This document shows, piece after piece, positions 53,025 through 62,287 of a DNA stretch of 64,000 nucleotides; positions within the stretch are counted from its first letter, which is position 1; each line of letters starts with the position of its first letter. The stretch spans positions 62,001 through 126,000 of the forward strand of contig CAWIMB010000001.1 in the NCBI GenBank assembly GCA_963837155.1. The letters run 5' to 3'. The stretch is from DASQHW01 sp963837155 (lineage in GTDB: Bacteria; Actinomycetota; Acidimicrobiia; IMCC26256; PALSA-610). A model generated the notes under the pieces. It ran no database searches, was not told the DNA's origin, and saw only the letters and a list, made by a program, of their open reading frames with translations. The translations under genes were made by a program, and so were the position numbers.

Positions 53025-54514
53025 GAGTGTCCAGCCTCGGGCCGCAGATGCGGGAACATGATGACTTCACGGATCGACGTGACGCCGGCGAGCAGCATGA
53101 CGAGCCGGTCGATGCCGAGCCCCATGCCGCCCGTCGGTGGCAAGCCGTATTCCAACGCGCGCACGTAGTCGGCATCGACTCCGTGTGCCTCGACGTCGCC
53201 GAGCTGCTTGAGTGTTGCCTGCGCCTCGAAGCGGCGCAGCTGCTCGACGGGATCGTTCAATTCGCTGAACGCATTCGCGAGCTCGCGTCCGCGGATGATC
53301 AGCTCGAAGCGCTCGGTCATCGTCGGGTCCTCGCGGTGCGTGCGCGCGAGAGGTGAGACCTCACGCGGGTAATCGCACACGAACGTGGGCCCGGCGATGT
53401 TTGCCTCCGTGGTCTTCTCGTAGATCTCCAACACCAGCTTCCCCGAACGCCAATTGTGTTCCCACGGTACGCCGAGTTGATCGCAAACCTGGCGCAGCTC
53501 CTCGACCGACTGTGAGGGATGCACCTCGACGCCCGCGTGCTCCCGCACCAAGTCGATGAGCGTACGCCGCTCGAACGGCGGTGTGAGATCGACGGTCTCG
53601 CCATCCCACTCGACACGCGTCGAGCCGGTCGCAGCCTCGGCGGCCGCGGCCACCAGTTCCTCAGTGAGCCGCATCATGTCGTAATAGTCCGCAAAGGCTG
53701 CGTACAGCTCCAACATGGTGAACTCGGGATTGTGGCGCGTGGACAGCCCTTCGTTGCGGAACACGCGGGCGATCTCGAACACTCGGTCGTAGCCGCCGAC
53801 AATCAAGCGCTTCAAGTACAACTCGGGCGCGACACGAAGGTAGAGGTCCGCGTCCAGCGCGTTGTGATGCGTCACGAACGGCCGGGCGGTCGCGCCGCCA
53901 GGAATTGGATGCAGAACCGGTGTCTCGACTTCCTCGAACCCGCGTGCGCGTAACGACGCCCGGATGGAGGCGATCGTTGCGAACCGGACGGCGAAGACCT
54001 TTCGCGCCTCGTCGTTCGCGATGAGATCGACATACCGCTGCCGGTAGCGCGTGTCGGTGTCGGTCAAGCCGTGCCACTTCTCGGGCAGCGGACGCAGCGA
54101 CTTGGCGAGCACCTGAAACTCGGCGACCTTCACCGAGAGCTCGCCCCGCTTGGTTTTCATCACCGTGCCGGACACGCCGACCCAATCGCCCCGGTCGATT
54201 TCGGCGAGGAAACGATCGAACTCTGCGTCGCCGAGGTCGCTCTTGCTCACGAAGAACTGAAGGTCGCCGGTCCCGTCACGCACGTTGGCGAAGACGAGCT
54301 TGCCTTGCTTGCGCGGTAGCAACACCCGTCCGGCGACGCGCACGACGTCGTCGGTCGACGCGCCCACGTCGACCTTCTCGTCCCAGTGTTCGTGTACCTC
54401 GGCGAAGGTGTGCGTGCGATCGAAGCGCGCCGGATAGGGTTCCTCGCCGCGCGCACGCATGGCCTCTACCTTGGCGAGCCGCGCCCCGAACTCGTCACCG
54501 GCCTCAGACGTCAC
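53021..54514 (-). CDS. lysS: Lysyl-tRNA synthetase, class II
   Basis: 497 residues. N-terminal OB-fold (VVRVAGRVLLPRKQGKLVFA) and class II core: motif 1 SIRASLRARGFEEVETPVL, motif 2 VFEIARVFRNEGLSTRHNPE, motif 3 TGGMGLGIDRLVMLLAG. GTG 54514 is the start, inside the stop of coaX (GTGA). Adjacent coaX-lysS is a common actinobacterial arrangement. Confidence 0.96.
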   Translation of the reverse strand: MTSEAGDEFGARLAKVEAMRARGEEPYPARFDRTHTFAEVHEHWDEKVDVGASTDDVVRVAGRVLLPRKQGKLVFANVRDGTGDLQFFVSKSDLGDAEFDRFLAEIDRGDWVGVSGTVMKTKRGELSVKVAEFQVLAKSLRPLPEKWHGLTDTDTRYRQRYVDLIANDEARKVFAVRFATIASIRASLRARGFEEVETPVLHPIPGGATARPFVTHHNALDADLYLRVAPELYLKRLIVGGYDRVFEIARVFRNEGLSTRHNPEFTMLELYAAFADYYDMMRLTEELVAAAAEAATGSTRVEWDGETVDLTPPFERRTLIDLVREHAGVEVHPSQSVEELRQVCDQLGVPWEHNWRSGKLVLEIYEKTTEANIAGPTFVCDYPREVSPLARTHREDPTMTERFELIIRGRELANAFSELNDPVEQLRRFEAQATLKQLGDVEAHGVDADYVRALEYGLPPTGGMGLGIDRLVMLLAGVTSIREVIMFPHLRPEAGHS

Positions 54515-55275
54515 GCATTCCTCTCGAAGATGATCCGCAAACCGTAGAGCGTGAGCCAGGGCTCGTAGTGCTGCACTGTGCGTGAGTGCGGAATGATCGG
54601 CTCCGCGAGACCGCCGGTCGCAATGACCTCGCACGGTCCGAGCTCGGCGACGAAGCGGTCGACGAGACCGTCGACCTGCGCGCTGAACCCATAGATCATC
54701 CCCGACTGGATCGACTCCGCCGACGACTTGCCGATCACGTGCTTCGGCTCGGTGAGCTCGACACGCCGCAGCCCGGCCGCCCGGCCGAACAGGGCGTCCA
54801 TCGAGATCTCGACGCCCGGGAAGAGCGCGCCGCCGAGATACTCCCCCTTGTCGCTGACCGCTTCGATCGTGGTCGCGGTGCCGAAGTCCACGACGATCGA
54901 CGGGCCGCCGAAGAGGTCGTACGCGCCTACCGCGTTCGCGATACGGTCCGCGCCGACCTCCTTCGGGTTGTCGTACAGGATCGGCATGCCGGTACGCACA
55001 CCGGGCTCCAGCACGAGCGCCGGAAACCCGAAGTAACGGTCGGTCATCGTGCGCAACTCGGCGGTGACGCGCGGCACGCCCGACGAGATCGCAACGCCTG
55101 TGATCGACGCGTCGAACGAGAAGCCGTGAAAGCCGAGGAACTGCTGCACCATCAGCGCGAGCTCGTCGGATGTGCGATCGGCGACGGTCGCGATGCGCCA
55201 GTGGTCGACAAGGTCGGCGTCGCGGAACAGCCCGACGACGGTCTGGGTGTTCCCGGCGTCTATTGCGAGAAGCAC
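54511..55275 (-). CDS. coaX: Pantothenate kinase, type III
   Basis: First step of CoA synthesis, 254 residues. LLAIDAGNTQTVVGLF is the ATP phosphate loop, GMPILYDNPKEVGADRIANA the substrate segment, VVDFGTATTIEAV the second phosphate loop. GTG 55275 starts at the conserved N-terminus. Type III kinases are insensitive to CoA feedback and need a monovalent cation. It overlaps lysS and follows nadC closely. Confidence 0.94.
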   Translation of the reverse strand: MLLAIDAGNTQTVVGLFRDADLVDHWRIATVADRTSDELALMVQQFLGFHGFSFDASITGVAISSGVPRVTAELRTMTDRYFGFPALVLEPGVRTGMPILYDNPKEVGADRIANAVGAYDLFGGPSIVVDFGTATTIEAVSDKGEYLGGALFPGVEISMDALFGRAAGLRRVELTEPKHVIGKSSAESIQSGMIYGFSAQVDGLVDRFVAELGPCEVIATGGLAEPIIPHSRTVQHYEPWLTLYGLRIIFERNA

Positions 55276-55279
55276 GTGA

Positions 55280-56119
55280 TCACAAAATGTCGAGGGTGAC
55301 GTCGAGGATTCGGACCGAGTGAGTGATCGCGCCGATCGAGATGAAGTCGGCACCCGCCTCGGCGTAGGCGCCAACCGTGTCGAGGGTGACGCCCCCGGAC
55401 ACTTCGATCTTCGCTTTGCCGTCGACGATCGTGACCGCGTTCCGCACCTCATCCGGCGTCATGTTGTCGAGCAGGATGCGGTCAACGGCGGCGTCGCGCG
55501 CCTCGGCAACCTGCTCCGGCGTCTCGCACTCGACCTCGATCGTGCGCCCCGGCCACCGAGCCCGTGCTCGTTCGACCGCGCGGGTCAGACCGAGCACCGC
55601 GAGGTGGTTGTCCTTGATCAGCACCGCGTCCGACAGGGAGTCGCGATGATTGAAGCCGCCGCCGGCACGCACTGCCGCCTTCTGGGCGGCGCGCATCGTC
55701 GGGACGGTCTTGCGAGTGTCGAGGATGCGCGCCTTGCCGCGTGCCGCGCGCACGTACCGCCGCGTCAGCGAGGCGACGCCGGAGCAATGCGACACGAAGT
55801 TGAGGGCCGTGCGCTCGCCCGCGAGGATCGCCCGCAACGAGCCGGAGATTTGGGCGAGCTCCATCCCCGCTTCGACCGACTCGCCGTCACGCACCGTCCA
55901 TTTCACGTTGACGTGCGCGTCGAGCTGACGGTACGTCTCGGTGGCGAGCGCGGTGCCCGCGAGCACACCTTCTTCGCGACTCAAGATCGCCGCGACCGCT
56001 GTTTGGTCCTCGCCGATGCACGCGATCGACGTGATGTCGCCCAACAGGCCGAGGTCCTCGGCGAGCGCGTCGTCGACGAGCCGGCGAACCACATTACGCG
56101 GGGGGTCGAATGTCGTCAT
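55280..56119 (-). CDS. nadC: Quinolinate phosphoribosyltransferase
   Basis: Makes nicotinate mononucleotide from quinolinate and PRPP; 279 residues. ARILDTRKTVPTMRAAQKAA, GGGFNHRDSLSDAVLIKDNH and VSGGVTLDTVGAYAEAGADF are diagnostic. ATG 56119 overlaps the nadB stop and has GGAG upstream. It sits between nadB and coaX. nadA, which joins them in the pathway, is not in the window. Confidence 0.96.
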   Translation of the reverse strand: MTTFDPPRNVVRRLVDDALAEDLGLLGDITSIACIGEDQTAVAAILSREEGVLAGTALATETYRQLDAHVNVKWTVRDGESVEAGMELAQISGSLRAILAGERTALNFVSHCSGVASLTRRYVRAARGKARILDTRKTVPTMRAAQKAAVRAGGGFNHRDSLSDAVLIKDNHLAVLGLTRAVERARARWPGRTIEVECETPEQVAEARDAAVDRILLDNMTPDEVRNAVTIVDGKAKIEVSGGVTLDTVGAYAEAGADFISIGAITHSVRILDVTLDIL

Positions 56120-57742
56120 GATGGCTCTCCTACCGCAACAGCGCCGAGCGCGACGAACGCCGGGATGAGGCCGGCGCGGAGCACGAAGCGGCCGCGGAAC
56201 TTGTCGGAACTCCGGGGGTAGTCGCGGCGTGTATGTGCGCCGCGTGATTCGAGACGAGCAATTGCTGATGACACGATCGCGCGCGACACACGCAGCAGGT
56301 TGCACACCTCGTAGGTCGCGATCGTGCGGGGTGGGAGGCTCTCGGCAAGTCCCCACAGATCGGCAAGCGTCTGCGACGCGAGACGGAGCCCGTCGGCGTC
56401 GCGTACGACTGCGCAGTCGGTGGACATCACGCGCTGCACCGAAGAGCGCAGTTCCGCAGGATCGGTCACCCGCTCGCGCGCCGACTTCGGGAGCACGAGC
56501 GGATCGGGTTCCGGCTCGGCATCGAGGTCGACATCGATGACACCGGCCATCGCGCCGGTGGGCGCGGGCTCGGCCTTGCCCGCCATGATCGCCAGCACGA
56601 CGCGCCGTCCGAAGACGAGCCCGTCGAGCAGTGAGTTCGACGCGAGGCGATTCGCGCCGTGCACACCGCTGCACGCGGTCTCACCGCACGCCCACAGATG
56701 CGGCAGCGTGGTCGCGCCGTCGAGGTCGGTCACGACCCCGCCAGACATGTAGTGCGCGGCAGGAGCAACGGGGAGCCAATCATTCTCGGGGTCGAGACCA
56801 ACGTCCTGGCACGCCGCCCAGATCGTCGGGAAGTGGTGCTCGAAGTCGTCGATCATCGTGGCGTCGAGCCACATGTGATCCATATCGGTCAGCTGCATCC
56901 GCTCATGAATCGCCCGGGCGACCACGTCGCGTGGCGCGAGATCGGCGAGCGGATGGAGATCGGCCATGAAGGCGACGCCATCGTCGTCGCGGAGCACCGC
57001 GCCTTCGCCCCGCAAGGCCTCCGACAGCAGTGGCCGGGGCATCGATGCGTGGTGAAGCGCCGTCGGATGGAACTGGACGAACTCGAGATCCGCGCAGGCG
57101 ACTCCCGCCTTCAGGGCGAGCGCGACACCATCGCCGGTCGACAGCGTCGGGTTGGTCGTGACCGCGAAGCATTGGCCGGCGCCTCCGGTCGCGAGCACGA
57201 CGTCGATCGCGCGCACGAACTCGACCTCTCCGTCGGCCCGGAGCGCAAGCACGCCCGCGCACCGGCCCCGCTCCACCAGCAACTCGATCGCGAACCAGCC
57301 CTCGCGCACCTCGATGTCGAGCGCGGCGCACGGCCGCGACGAGGGCCCGTTCGATCTCGGCGCCGGTCGCGTCGCCTCCCGCGTGCACGACGCGTGCGAG
57401 CGAGTGGCCACCCTCGCGGGCGAGGAGGAGCTCGGCCTCTTCGGTATCGAAGCGAGCGCCGAGGGCGGCGAGCTCGCGTACGCGGTCCGGGCCCTCGGTC
57501 ACCAGGACGCGCACGGCCTCGACGTCGCACAGTCCGGCGCCCGCGGTGAGCGTGTCGGCGAGATGCAACTCGGGCGTGTCGGGCTCGGCGAGCGCGGCTG
57601 CGACACCGCCCTGCGCGTAGCGCGTGGCGGAGTGCGAGAGCTCACCTTTGGTCAACACGAGCACCGACAGGCCTCGACGGGCCGCGTGGAGCGCGGTCGT
57701 CAACCCCGCGACGCCGCTCCCTAACACGAGGACGTCGAACAC
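56116..57742 (-). CDS. nadB: L-aspartate oxidase (one frameshift)
   Basis: FAD enzyme oxidising aspartate to iminoaspartate, about 540 residues. FAD loop VLGSGVAGLTTALHAARRGL, then HSATRYAQGGVAAAL and HSLARVVHAGGDATGAEIER in the first frame (57742 to about 57340). The second frame continues AALDIEVREGWFAIELLVER, ATGGAGQCFAVTTNPTLSTG, FVQFHPTALH and GETACSGVHGANRLASNSLL. One small indel near 57335 explains the break. GTG 57742 is chosen at the conserved start. It is coupled to nadC by ATGA. Confidence 0.93.
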
Positions 57743-57747
57743 GAGTG

Positions 57748-58164
57748 TCAGCCTAGGTGGCGGGAAGGATGGTCGCGCATCCAAACGAGGTTCGAGCCCT
57801 TGCGCTCGACGGCCTCGCGCTCGCTGATCGGCTGGTTGGCCTCGTCGACGTGCACGATGAGCGGCGCGTAGCCGGCGAGCTCGGCTTCGCTGTACGAGCC
57901 ATACGTGATCACGATCACGCGATCTCCCGGTTCGACGAGGCGCGCGGCCGCCCCGTTCAGGATGACGTCACCCGGACCGCCTTCCATCGCGTACGTCTCG
58001 AAGCGCGCGCCATTGTCGATGTCGAGCACGGCGACCTGCTCGAATTCTTGAATATCGGCGAGCGCCATCAGGTGAGGATCGAGCGTGATCGAGCCCACGT
58101 AGTCGACATCCGCACCGGTGATCGTGGCGCGGTGAATCTTCGACTTCATCATGGTGCGGTACAT
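57748..58164 (-). CDS. panD: Aspartate 1-decarboxylase
   Basis: Pyruvoyl enzyme making beta-alanine. 138 residues; YRTMMKSKIHRATITGADVD at the start and the self-cleavage Gly-Ser in VDYVGSITLDP; later LVEPGDRVIVITYGSYSEAE. ATG 58164 gives the usual RTM(L/M)KSKIHRA opening and overlaps panC by 16 bp. The C-terminal 15-20 residues are longer than in E. coli, as in other actinobacteria. Confidence 0.96.
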   Translation of the reverse strand: MYRTMMKSKIHRATITGADVDYVGSITLDPHLMALADIQEFEQVAVLDIDNGARFETYAMEGGPGDVILNGAAARLVEPGDRVIVITYGSYSEAELAGYAPLIVHVDEANQPISEREAVERKGSNLVWMRDHPSRHLG

Positions 58165-59051
58165 GCTCGGCTCCCAAGATCGGCTGATGCCTTCGCGCCC
58201 CGCACAGAGAGCATCACGTTGTCGATGAGACGGGTCTCCCCAACACACGCGGCCAGCGCGAGCAGCACGTCGCCCTCGATCGGCCCCGAGAGCGGCGTCA
58301 GATCGTGCGCGTCGCGCAGTTCGAGGTATTCGACGTCGACGCTCGGTTCGGTGGCCAGGACGCGCGCGGCGACGGCAACCGTGGCATGCGCGTCACGTTC
58401 GCCGGTGAGCACCGCATCGGCTGCTGCTTCGAGCGCGCGCGAAAGGACGAGGGCCGCCTGGCGTTGCTCGGGCGACAGGTACGCGTTGCGGCTCGACATC
58501 GCGAGGCCGTCGGGCTCGCGCACGAGGGAACAACCGACGACGTCCACCGGCAAGTTCAGGTCGGCCGCCATGCGGGTGATCACCGCGAGTTGCTGCGCAT
58601 CCTTCCGGCCGAAGTACGCGGTGCACGGTCCCGTGATCGCGAACAGCTTGCTGACGACCGTTGTGACGCCGTCGAAGTGCGTCGGCCGCGCGGCACCGCA
58701 GAGCCCTTCCGTCAGGCGCTCGACATGCACCGTGGTGAGCGGCGCGCCCCGGGGATACATCTCTTCCACGGACGGCGCGAACACCACGTCGGCGCACTCG
58801 GCTTCGCACCGGGTGAGATCACCCGAGAGGTCGCGCGGGTAACGGTCGAGATCCTCGTTTTCGCCGAACTGGAGGGGGTTCACAAAAATCGTCACGACCA
58901 CGAGATCCGTCGCGGCCCGGGCGGCCCGGATCAGCGAGCAGTGCCCGTCGTGGAGGTAGCCCATCGTCGGCACGAGCCCCACCCGGCCGCCTTCGGCCCG
59001 GGCGCGGTCGCACGCGGTTCGCAACTCCGCGATCGTCTCGACGTACAGCAT
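58149..59051 (-). CDS. panC: Pantothenate synthetase
   Basis: Joins pantoate and beta-alanine with ATP; 300 residues. PTMGYLHDGHCSLIRAAR contains the HIGH-like motif, TIFVNPLQFGENEDLDRYPR the pantoate site, YFGRKDAQQLAVI and LAMSSRNAYLSPEQR the later motifs. It overlaps panD. A perfect 11-bp inverted repeat lies 73-111 bp upstream, just past the DUF2520 gene. Confidence 0.96.
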   Translation of the reverse strand: MLYVETIAELRTACDRARAEGGRVGLVPTMGYLHDGHCSLIRAARAATDLVVVTIFVNPLQFGENEDLDRYPRDLSGDLTRCEAECADVVFAPSVEEMYPRGAPLTTVHVERLTEGLCGAARPTHFDGVTTVVSKLFAITGPCTAYFGRKDAQQLAVITRMAADLNLPVDVVGCSLVREPDGLAMSSRNAYLSPEQRQAALVLSRALEAAADAVLTGERDAHATVAVAARVLATEPSVDVEYLELRDAHDLTPLSGPIEGDVLLALAACVGETRLIDNVMLSVRGAKASADLGSRACTAP

Positions 59052-59123
59052 GTTCGGCCTCGCTCGGTTCCGGCCTCGGTGGGTCCGGACTGGCGGGTCT
59101 GACGTCGGTCATCGTACCCAACT

Positions 59124-59162
59124 TGCGTGGCGAAATCGCCTCTCAGCCGAGTTCGCCACGCA
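59124..59162. terminator. 11-bp inverted repeat between DUF2520 gene and panC
   Basis: TGCGTGGCGAA pairs perfectly with TTCGCCACGCA across a 17-base loop. It starts 11 bp after the DUF2520 stop. There is no U-tract, so it may be a weak terminator, a processing site or an operator ahead of panC. Confidence 0.5.
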
Positions 59163-59172
59163 TGTTCGAGGG

Positions 59173-60030
59173 TCAGGTCGCTTCGTCGGGACGGGAGCCG
59201 GACTTCAGGTCATCGAGCAGGCGGTCGAGCCCCGTGTCCCGCCGGCCAGTGAGCCGCGCCGCCTCCCGCGCCAAGGCGCGGTACGCGTCGCGTTCCGCCG
59301 GGTCGAGCTCGCGCAGATGCTGCTCGACGGTCGCGAGGTCGCCGCGTTGCACTGGCCCGGTCAGTGCACGGGACGGGCCGAGCGAGAACGCGTTCTGCAC
59401 CGATGCCAGCACCAGTGGGGCGAACGCTTCGAACGGCACGCCGCAGCTGACGGCGAGCCGCTCGACCTGGCCGAGTAACGCGACCAGATGGTTGGAGGCG
59501 ACCACGCCCGCGGTGTGGTAGCGGATGCGGTCGGAATCGCCGAGCTCGAACGTTCGGAGTCCGAGCAGATGTGCGATCTCGGTGACCTCCGGATCACCGG
59601 CGACCGCCGCCCACGCGCCCTGCAGTCGCTCGAGGCCGACGGTCGACGACGGGAACGACTGCAGCGGGTGCAGTGCTCCGACGCGCACACCCGTGCGCTT
59701 CTCGAGCAGCGCATCGAAGACCTCGAGCCCGCGTGAACCCGCGAGGTGAATCACCAACGCGCCGGGGTCGATTGACGGTCCGGCGGTTATCACCGCTTGC
59801 TCGATCGCGCGGTCGGGTGTCGCGACAACGACCATCTCGGCGCCGCGTGCCACTTCGGAAACGAGCGCGGGTCGCGACGCGAGGCACGCGGCCGCGGCCG
59901 ACGTCGACGCGGCGTCGGGTGCCCGGCCTGCGACCGCAACGACCGTCCAGCCCTGCTCCATCAAGCCAAGGCAGATCGTCGTTCCGGCGCGGCCGGGCCC
60001 GATCAACGCAACGGTTCTGACCCCTTCCAC
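59173..60030 (-). CDS. DUF2520/Rossmann-like protein, candidate reductase
   Basis: 285 residues. N-terminal NAD(P)-binding fold VALIGPGRAGTTICLGLMEQ, VVVATPDRAIEQAVITAG, and LAGSRGLEVFDALLEKRTGV; C-terminal helical DUF2520 domain from about HTAGVVASNHLVALLGQVER. It is reminiscent of ketopantoate reductase and 6-phosphogluconate dehydrogenase folds. Equivalent genes sit between folK and panC in mycobacteria (Rv3603c), suggesting a pantoate-related role, unproven. GTG 60030 is chosen, and the gene overlaps the folK 3' end by 28 bp. Confidence 0.85.
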   Translation of the reverse strand: MEGVRTVALIGPGRAGTTICLGLMEQGWTVVAVAGRAPDAASTSAAAACLASRPALVSEVARGAEMVVVATPDRAIEQAVITAGPSIDPGALVIHLAGSRGLEVFDALLEKRTGVRVGALHPLQSFPSSTVGLERLQGAWAAVAGDPEVTEIAHLLGLRTFELGDSDRIRYHTAGVVASNHLVALLGQVERLAVSCGVPFEAFAPLVLASVQNAFSLGPSRALTGPVQRGDLATVEQHLRELDPAERDAYRALAREAARLTGRRDTGLDRLLDDLKSGSRPDEAT

Positions 60031-60494
60031 CAAGAACGCAATTGTACCGCCGCTTCGCGCACCCCTTTCCACGACGCGTCGGCGTCCACCAGATCGGGTG
60101 CAACGTCGCGCAATGGGGCAAGCACGAACCCCCGTTCCCACATGCGCGGGTGCGGCAGGATGAGTCTTGGATCGTCGAGGACGAGGTCGTCGTAAATCAG
60201 TACGTCGACGTCCAGGGTGCGCGGTCCGAAGCGCTCGGCACGCACGCGCCGTGCGTCGCGTTCCAGTTGTTGCGCGAGATCGAGGAGCGCGTACGGATCG
60301 AGCTCGGTATCGACCGCGACGACCGCGTTCAGATACAGATCCTGAGGAGGGCCACCGACCGGCGCGGTCTCGTAGACGCGCGACAGCGCGTCGACGCGCA
60401 TGCCCGGGACGCCGGCGAGACCGTCGACGCCTGCCTGCAAGTACGCGAGACGATCGCCGAGGTTCGACCCGAGCGCAAGGTAGGCGCGGGTCAC
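60003..60494 (-). CDS. folK: 6-hydroxymethyl-7,8-dihydropterin pyrophosphokinase
   Basis: Folate-pathway HPPK, 163 residues. AYLALGSNLGDRLAYLQAG opens the fold; FGPRTLDVDVLIYDDLVLDD and LILPHPRMWERGFVLAPL are the metal and ATP motifs. GTG 60494 overlaps the folB stop (GTGA). It lies in the folB-folK-DUF2520-panC series. Confidence 0.95.
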   Translation of the reverse strand: MTRAYLALGSNLGDRLAYLQAGVDGLAGVPGMRVDALSRVYETAPVGGPPQDLYLNAVVAVDTELDPYALLDLAQQLERDARRVRAERFGPRTLDVDVLIYDDLVLDDPRLILPHPRMWERGFVLAPLRDVAPDLVDADASWKGVREAAVQLRSWWKGSEPLR

Positions 60495-60841
60495 CGTTCG
60501 ATACGCACGCCGACGTGCCGGAGCATCGAACGGACGGGCGGGTGCACCTTCCGCACTTCGACGACGACGTTCTTCACTCGGGGGTCGGATCGGCACACTT
60601 CGGCGATGCGCGCCGCGAGCCGCTCGAGCAGCCGGTACCGCTCGGATGAGATCACCCGGCTCACCGCTTCGCACACCGCGCCGTAGTCAACGGTGTCGTC
60701 GAGATCGTCGCTGTCGCCCGCGGGCACGAGGTCGACAAGCAGCTCGATATCGACTTCGAACGGCTGTGGTCGGGTCTGCTCCTCGGGCAACACACCGTGC
60801 ACACCGAGCTCGCGAATGCCCGCGATGAGGATGCGATCCAC
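60491..60841 (-). CDS. folB: Dihydroneopterin aldolase
   Basis: 116 residues. GIRELGVHGVLPEEQTRPQP and FEVDIELLVDLVPAG form the pterin-binding start; VDYGAVCEAVSRVISSERYR and late LLERLAARIAEVC complete the tunnel-fold signature. It makes the 6-hydroxymethyl pterin used by FolK, and is coupled to folK. The gene is divergent from pyk, with only about 30 bp between, so the two promoters overlap the coding ends. Confidence 0.94.
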   Translation of the reverse strand: MDRILIAGIRELGVHGVLPEEQTRPQPFEVDIELLVDLVPAGDSDDLDDTVDYGAVCEAVSRVISSERYRLLERLAARIAEVCRSDPRVKNVVVEVRKVHPPVRSMLRHVGVRIER

Positions 60842-60874
60842 GTTCCGACGCTAGTCCCGTGCTAACCACGTGTG

Positions 60875-62284
60875 ATGCGGCGTACGAAGATTGTCGCGAC
60901 GGTCGGGCCCGCGACGTCGACGCCGGAGACGATGCGGGCGCTGCTCGACGCAGGGGTTGACGTCGTGCGGCTCAACGCCGCGCACGGCACCGGTGACATC
61001 TCGGCGCGCGCCAAGCTCGCGCGCGATACGGCCGCCAAGCTCGGACGCGCGGTCGGTGTGCTCATCGACCTGCCCGGCCCCAAGTTGCGTACCGGTCCGA
61101 TCGCCGGTGACGAGGTCGAGCTCACCACCGGCCATCCGTTCACGCTCATTGCGACACCGATCGAGGGCGACGCGACCCGCGTGTCGACGACGATCCCCGA
61201 GCTGGCGCAATGGGTCGAGCCCGAAGACGACGTGTATCTGGCCGACGGTGCGATCGTGTTGCGTGTCGTCGCGATCGAGGGCCCCGACGTGCGGTGCGAG
61301 GTCGTGCGCGGGGGCGTGCTGCGGTCACGCAAGGGCATGCACGTGCCCCGCGCCGAGGCCCACGTGGAACCGTTCACGGACGCCGACGCCGCCGCGCTGC
61401 GCGTCGCCGTGAACATCAGGGCCGATTTCATCGGGCTCTCGTTCGTCCGCCGGCCCGAAGACTGCGACTCGGTACGCGCCCGGCTGCCGAAGCGCGGGGC
61501 GAAGCCGCAGCTCGTCGCCAAGATCGAGACCGCCGTCGCCCTCGACCATCTTCCGGGCATCGTCGGCGCCGCGGACGCGGTGATGGTGGCGCGCGGCGAT
61601 CTCGGGATCCAGGTGCCCGCGCGACGCGTGCCGCTGATCCAAAAGGAGATCATCCGCTTCTGCAATATGTCCGGCAAGCCCGTGATCACGGCGACGCAGA
61701 TGCTGGAGTCGATGACCGAATCACCGTTGCCGACGCGCGCGGAGGTCAACGACGTTGCGAACGCGGTGCTCGACGGCACCGACGCGCTGATGCTGTCCGA
61801 GGAAACCGCGGTCGGCCGGCATCCCACCGATGCAGTACGAACGATGAGCGAGGTCGCGGAAGCGGCCGAGTCGTGGCCGCACACCCGAACGACACCCGAG
61901 GGCGTGCGCGCCGCCGTCGACGACGACCGTGTCGCCTGGGCGGTCGCGCACGCCGCCGTGCAAGCGGCCGAGGATCTCGCGGTCGCCGCGATCGTCTGCC
62001 CGACCCAGAGCGGCACGACCGCTCGACGCGTTGCGGCCTTCCGACCGTCGGTGCCGATCGCCGGCATCGCGAGCTCGCCCGAGGTGTTGGGCGGGCTGTG
62101 TCTCGTATGGGGCGTGCGGCCGATCGCGATGCCGGAAGCCGCGGGCGACGACCACGTGCGCGCCGCGGTACGAGCTGCGCGGTCGTGCGGATTGGTGCAC
62201 AAGGACGACTTGATCGGCGTGGTGTACGCCTCGCCCGGCAAACGCGCGGGCGCCACCGACACCGTCCGCGTCGTGAGGGTCTGA
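60875..62284 (+). CDS. pyk: Pyruvate kinase
   Basis: Converts PEP and ADP to pyruvate and ATP; about 469 residues. TKIVATVGPATSTPETM at the start, barrel motif FIGLSFVRRPEDC, KIETAVALDHLPGI and ITATQMLESMTESPLPTRAE. Two features are unusual. The NFSHG motif is NAAHG (potassium-binding Ser lost), and the residue equal to Glu117 of rabbit PK is Lys (DLPGPKLRTG). Lys at 117 with Leu at 113 marks the K+-independent subfamily. GTG 60872 and ATG 60875 are both possible starts. It lies on the opposite strand within the folate/pantothenate region. Confidence 0.94.
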   Translation: MRRTKIVATVGPATSTPETMRALLDAGVDVVRLNAAHGTGDISARAKLARDTAAKLGRAVGVLIDLPGPKLRTGPIAGDEVELTTGHPFTLIATPIEGDATRVSTTIPELAQWVEPEDDVYLADGAIVLRVVAIEGPDVRCEVVRGGVLRSRKGMHVPRAEAHVEPFTDADAAALRVAVNIRADFIGLSFVRRPEDCDSVRARLPKRGAKPQLVAKIETAVALDHLPGIVGAADAVMVARGDLGIQVPARRVPLIQKEIIRFCNMSGKPVITATQMLESMTESPLPTRAEVNDVANAVLDGTDALMLSEETAVGRHPTDAVRTMSEVAEAAESWPHTRTTPEGVRAAVDDDRVAWAVAHAAVQAAEDLAVAAIVCPTQSGTTARRVAAFRPSVPIAGIASSPEVLGGLCLVWGVRPIAMPEAAGDDHVRAAVRAARSCGLVHKDDLIGVVYASPGKRAGATDTVRVVRV

Positions 62285-62287
62285 CGT

